Source: Bradyrhizobium sp. 190 (GTDB taxonomy: Bacteria; Pseudomonadota; Alphaproteobacteria; Rhizobiales; Xanthobacteraceae). Taken from it: a stretch of DNA of 64,000 nt. Where the stretch lies: the NCBI RefSeq assembly GCF_023073415.1, contig NZ_JADPJL010000065.1, forward strand, positions 186,001 through 250,000, given 5' to 3'. The translations under genes were made by a program, and so were the position numbers. The notes under the pieces are model-generated. The model worked only from the letters and a program-made list of their open reading frames with translations, did not search any database and was not told the DNA's origin. Shown here piece after piece: positions 61,643-64,000 of this stretch (its first letter is position 1; each line of letters opens with the position of its first letter).

Positions 61643-62389
61643 ATGTCAGAACAAGCCAATCCCAAGTTCGGCGTCCCCAAGCCCGGAGCCGCCGTGGAGG
61701 TGGTCCCGGACTGTCCGCATTGCGGCAAACCGCTGCCGCTCTGCATCTGCGACAGCGTCACGCCGATCGAAAGCAGGACCTCGCTCCTGATCCTGCAGCA
61801 CCCGCAGGAGCAGGACAGGGCGCTCGGCACCGCGCGGCTGACGGCGATGCATTTCAAGGATGCGGTCGTCAAAATCGGCCTGTCCTGGCCAAGCCTCTCC
61901 AAGGCGCTGGGACGAACCGTGCACGATCCCTCGCGCTGGGCGGTGCTTTATCTTGGCTCGGCCAAGGTCGCCGATCTCGATACCGATGCCGAGATCGTCG
62001 CGATCAACCGCAAGGGCGAGGTCGAGCCGCACCAGCGCGCCATCCTCTCCGACATCGAAGGCATCGTGCTGCTCGACGGAACCTGGAGCCAGGCCAAGGC
62101 GCTGTGGTGGCGCAACGCGTGGATGCTGAAGTGCCAGCGGGTGGTCCTCGGACCCAAGCGGCCGTCACGCTACGGCAAGCTCCGCAAGGAGCCGCGCCGT
62201 GACGGCCTCTCCACCATCGAGGCCGCTGCCCTGCTGCTGGCGGGGCTCGAAAAGCGGCCCGAGATTGCGGAGGCGCTCAACGCCAGCTTCGATCGAATGC
62301 TGGCGCGGTATCGGGAAGTGCAAGCCGAGTTGCCCGAGCTCGCGCCCAAGCCGAAAAAGCGGGACTATCGTCGTCGCAAGCGAGCCTGA
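61643..62389 (+). CDS. DTW-domain protein, tRNA-uridine aminocarboxypropyltransferase
   Basis: A 248-residue protein: N-terminal zinc-ribbon-like CPHCGKPLPLCIC, then SLLILQHPQEQDRALGTARL, and the DTW motif in VLLDGTWSQAKALWWRN, with a basic C-terminal tail (KPKKRDYRRRKRA). DTW proteins such as TapT/DTWD1-2 add the aminocarboxypropyl group of SAM to a tRNA uridine (acp3U). The specific tRNA position cannot be read from the sequence. Monocistronic. Confidence 0.85.
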   Translation: MSEQANPKFGVPKPGAAVEVVPDCPHCGKPLPLCICDSVTPIESRTSLLILQHPQEQDRALGTARLTAMHFKDAVVKIGLSWPSLSKALGRTVHDPSRWAVLYLGSAKVADLDTDAEIVAINRKGEVEPHQRAILSDIEGIVLLDGTWSQAKALWWRNAWMLKCQRVVLGPKRPSRYGKLRKEPRRDGLSTIEAAALLLAGLEKRPEIAEALNASFDRMLARYREVQAELPELAPKPKKRDYRRRKRA

Positions 62390-62595
62390 CTTCCGATTTT
62401 TCAATCAGAGGGTGTCAACGTGGTGCACGCATCTCGCTGCGTGTCCAATGTTGCACCGTTACCCGCGGGGTTCCAATGCATGCATCAGGGCATAGGTAAT
62501 CCTAGTTTGCCCGGAAACGTCTGTGGACAATGGTGACACCGCTCTTGACGGTGATAAATTCCTCATCCTCCGCGTAACAATTTGGAGCTTAGTCG
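62390..62595. promoter_or_regulatory. Spacer with possible promoter of the following gene
   Basis: TTGACGGTGATAAATTCCTC (62548-62567) begins with a good -35 hexamer, but the -10 is unclear. No gene was found. Confidence 0.3.
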
Positions 62596-63075
62596 ATGAC
62601 TTTAAGCACAGAAATTCTGACGCGTTCTCCCTTACTCAACGCTGATGAACTCGAAGGAGAGATCGGTGACATTATCCAGAGAACTCGGCGAGGGCCCGTC
62701 ATCCGGGGACTGTCCGAGAGCCACGATCATCCGTTGCCGAGGGGCCCGATGCCCGATTACGTCGAGCACAAGGAAGGCGTCAATCAAGTCGGCAAGCTCT
62801 CAGCCGAAGCCGTGGTCCGCGAATACGACGCGGCGGTGAAAGAGATTGAAGCACTCGGTGCCGAACTGGCCGAGGCCGCCAAGAAATGCGAGGCGATGGT
62901 TGCCGGCGTTCACGCCATGGTGACCGAGATCAAGGAATTGGCGGCAAATTATCGCGAGGAAGGCAAGCGCTACTTCTTGCAGATCGAGGATTGTTCCCTG
63001 ATGACATCCGAAGTCCGCAGCGTCTGCGAGATGCTCAAAAAGAAAATTGCCGCGGGCAGTAGTCTCGCCGCCTGA
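62596..63075 (+). CDS. Coiled-coil hypothetical protein (159 aa)
   Basis: The first 60 residues are polar (MTLSTEILTRSPLLNADELE, RGPMPDYVEHKEGVNQVGKL). The rest is a long helical, coiled-coil-like stretch (VVREYDAAVKEIEALGAELA, EAAKKCEAMVAGVHAMVTEI). No signal peptide or membrane helix. No family was recognised; similar proteins often come from phage-derived genes. The stop overlaps a possible microprotein ATG (TGATG). Confidence 0.6.
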   Translation: MTLSTEILTRSPLLNADELEGEIGDIIQRTRRGPVIRGLSESHDHPLPRGPMPDYVEHKEGVNQVGKLSAEAVVREYDAAVKEIEALGAELAEAAKKCEAMVAGVHAMVTEIKELAANYREEGKRYFLQIEDCSLMTSEVRSVCEMLKKKIAAGSSLAA

Positions 63076-63146
63076 TGTTCCGGCTATGGCCGGTTCTGCT
63101 GATGGCCGCGCCGTTCGTCGTCGCGGCCATCAGCTGGGTATTCTAG
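63075..63146 (+). CDS. Possible 23-residue membrane microprotein
   Basis: The ATG shares its first base with the stop of the preceding gene (TGATG, a reinitiation arrangement). The peptide is almost wholly hydrophobic: a short basic start (MFRLW), PVLLMAAPFVVAAISW, and a stop after VF. One membrane helix fits. Translation and function are unproven. Confidence 0.35.
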   Translation: MFRLWPVLLMAAPFVVAAISWVF

Positions 63147-63250
63147 ACGCACCGGGAAAGGCCGCGGTCCAGATAGCGCAAGCCGCGATGGTTGCTCCAT
63201 TCTTTCGCTCGCACTATGAGGGGTGCGTCGGATGCAGGCGGAGCAACGAG

Positions 63251-63931
63251 ATGGGATTGGTTGCGCATTTGCGCCTGTCGAAACAGGCTTTGATCGATCT
63301 GGTTTTCTTCTGCGGCGTTCCGATCGTGCTGGCGATGCTTTCGGCCATTCTCGGACCCTATATGGCCATCATGGGAGCTGCCGGCGCGACGGCCTATGTC
63401 CTCTCGCTCGCCATTGTCCCCTGGTGGCTGACCGGCCTGGTCACCCAATTGGTGAGCCAGAGGGGCGGGGGCAAACTGCCGCTTTGGCTGATTGCGGCTA
63501 TCGGTGCCATCGCCTCCGGCCCGTTCGTGTCGCTGTACGTGTATGTCGTCAATTCGATCGCAGGAGACATCTGGCCCGCTCTGGGCGGCTCACTGCCGGC
63601 TATGTTCAGCGCGGGACATATCAAATCCGCCGCCTTGTCCGAGGGGCGCGCCATCGTTCTCTGGATCGCCTTCGTTGTCATTTTCCATGAGACGCTGGGC
63701 TGGATGAGGTTTGCTCCGCCAACCAGGGAAGCGAGCCGCGAAGACCGCTTTCAACTGAACGGCGCTGAATGGACAGCAGAAGACGATGCCCTGCTGCGAT
63801 CGTTGATTGGAAGCGGCAAGCCGCCGAGGACCATCGCGCTCGAAATGAAGCGGACGGTCGGGGGCATTCGGGCAAGGACTGCCAAGCTGGGCCTTCGGAA
63901 CAACCGTCTCGGCAATACGTCCGCCGACTGA
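63251..63931 (+). CDS. Membrane protein with C-terminal SANT/GcrA-like DNA-binding domain
   Basis: A 226-residue protein. The first about 150 residues contain four membrane segments (about 13-33, 38-68, 76-101, 133-150). After a charged linker comes a compact helical domain (EWTAEDDALLRSLIGSGKPP, RTIALEMKRTVGGIRARTAK), with the W...L...I...R pattern of SANT/Myb or GcrA-type DNA-binding domains. Membrane-bound LytTR regulators of Bradyrhizobium have a similar front part, so this may be a membrane-anchored transcription factor. The ATG at 63251 has GGAG seven bases before; an in-frame ATG at 63188 would add 21 residues. The final 69 bases of the window hold no gene. Confidence 0.72.
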   Translation: MGLVAHLRLSKQALIDLVFFCGVPIVLAMLSAILGPYMAIMGAAGATAYVLSLAIVPWWLTGLVTQLVSQRGGGKLPLWLIAAIGAIASGPFVSLYVYVVNSIAGDIWPALGGSLPAMFSAGHIKSAALSEGRAIVLWIAFVVIFHETLGWMRFAPPTREASREDRFQLNGAEWTAEDDALLRSLIGSGKPPRTIALEMKRTVGGIRARTAKLGLRNNRLGNTSAD

Positions 63932-64000
63932 AGTGCGGGGCCGGGCGGAAGATCTGGACTGTTTCAGTTTGCTAACCAGTGCGACGCAGGACCGGCGCTG

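Overview
The window looks like chromosomal DNA of a slow-growing rhizobial alphaproteobacterium, most likely Bradyrhizobium or a close relative. Support comes from the high GC content, the many small Bradyrhizobium-type orphan proteins (DUF6481, DUF3551, HvrA-like H-NS proteins, an MXKDX repeat protein), the rhizobial aapJQMP general amino-acid permease beside metC, a cpa/tad pilus cluster, and dispersed GC-rich palindromic repeats. Species assignment is inference; no rRNA is present.

Layout. 1-1562: end of a leucine-degradation operon (biotinylated subunit of methylcrotonyl-CoA carboxylase, then HMG-CoA lyase). 1568-6330: a TRAP-transporter operon with a DapA-family aldolase/dehydratase, divergent from a GntR regulator, with a palindromic operator candidate between them; the solute-binding gene carries an in-frame amber codon. 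6331-14752: a loose region of short genes (small secreted, membrane, PilZ and H-NS-like proteins), repeats and gene-poor stretches, ending at a tRNA-Arg(TCT) whose 3' end faces it. 15156-26352: six co-directional genes, alpha-2-macroglobulin and PbpC followed by a GT39 (ArnT-like) glycosyltransferase, a PAP2 phosphatase, a GT2 polyprenyl-phosphate sugar synthase and a LAB_N protein, suggesting periplasmic defence plus glycolipid/lipid A remodelling. 26356-28041: Na/Pi cotransporter. 28315-33924: PilZ protein, then part of a Flp pilus locus (tadD-like gene converging on cpaBCDE) without pilin, ATPase or inner-membrane platform genes.

34201-41159: GntR regulator divergent from a catabolic operon (crotonase-family protein, class III CoA-transferase, TctC-TctB-TctA tripartite transporter, PdxA-family dehydrogenase) for an unknown organic acid. 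41169-48362: metC, aapJQMP and a cysteine synthase, i.e. amino-acid uptake and sulfur amino-acid metabolism. 48452-51916: FAD oxidoreductase, DUF1365 and CFA-synthase-family methyltransferase, a membrane fatty-acid modification operon. 52321-61486: four-gene RND efflux operon with two different RND pumps (MdtABC-like) and its own outer-membrane channel. 61643-63931: DTW-domain tRNA-modification enzyme, a coiled-coil hypothetical, a possible 23-residue membrane microprotein, and a membrane protein with a C-terminal SANT/GcrA-like DNA-binding domain.

No transposase, integrase, CRISPR array or toxin-antitoxin pair was recognised. The most unusual items are the amber-interrupted TRAP binding protein, the crotonase lacking both canonical glutamates, the split tad locus, the A2M-PbpC-glycolipid gene run, and the paired H-NS genes.
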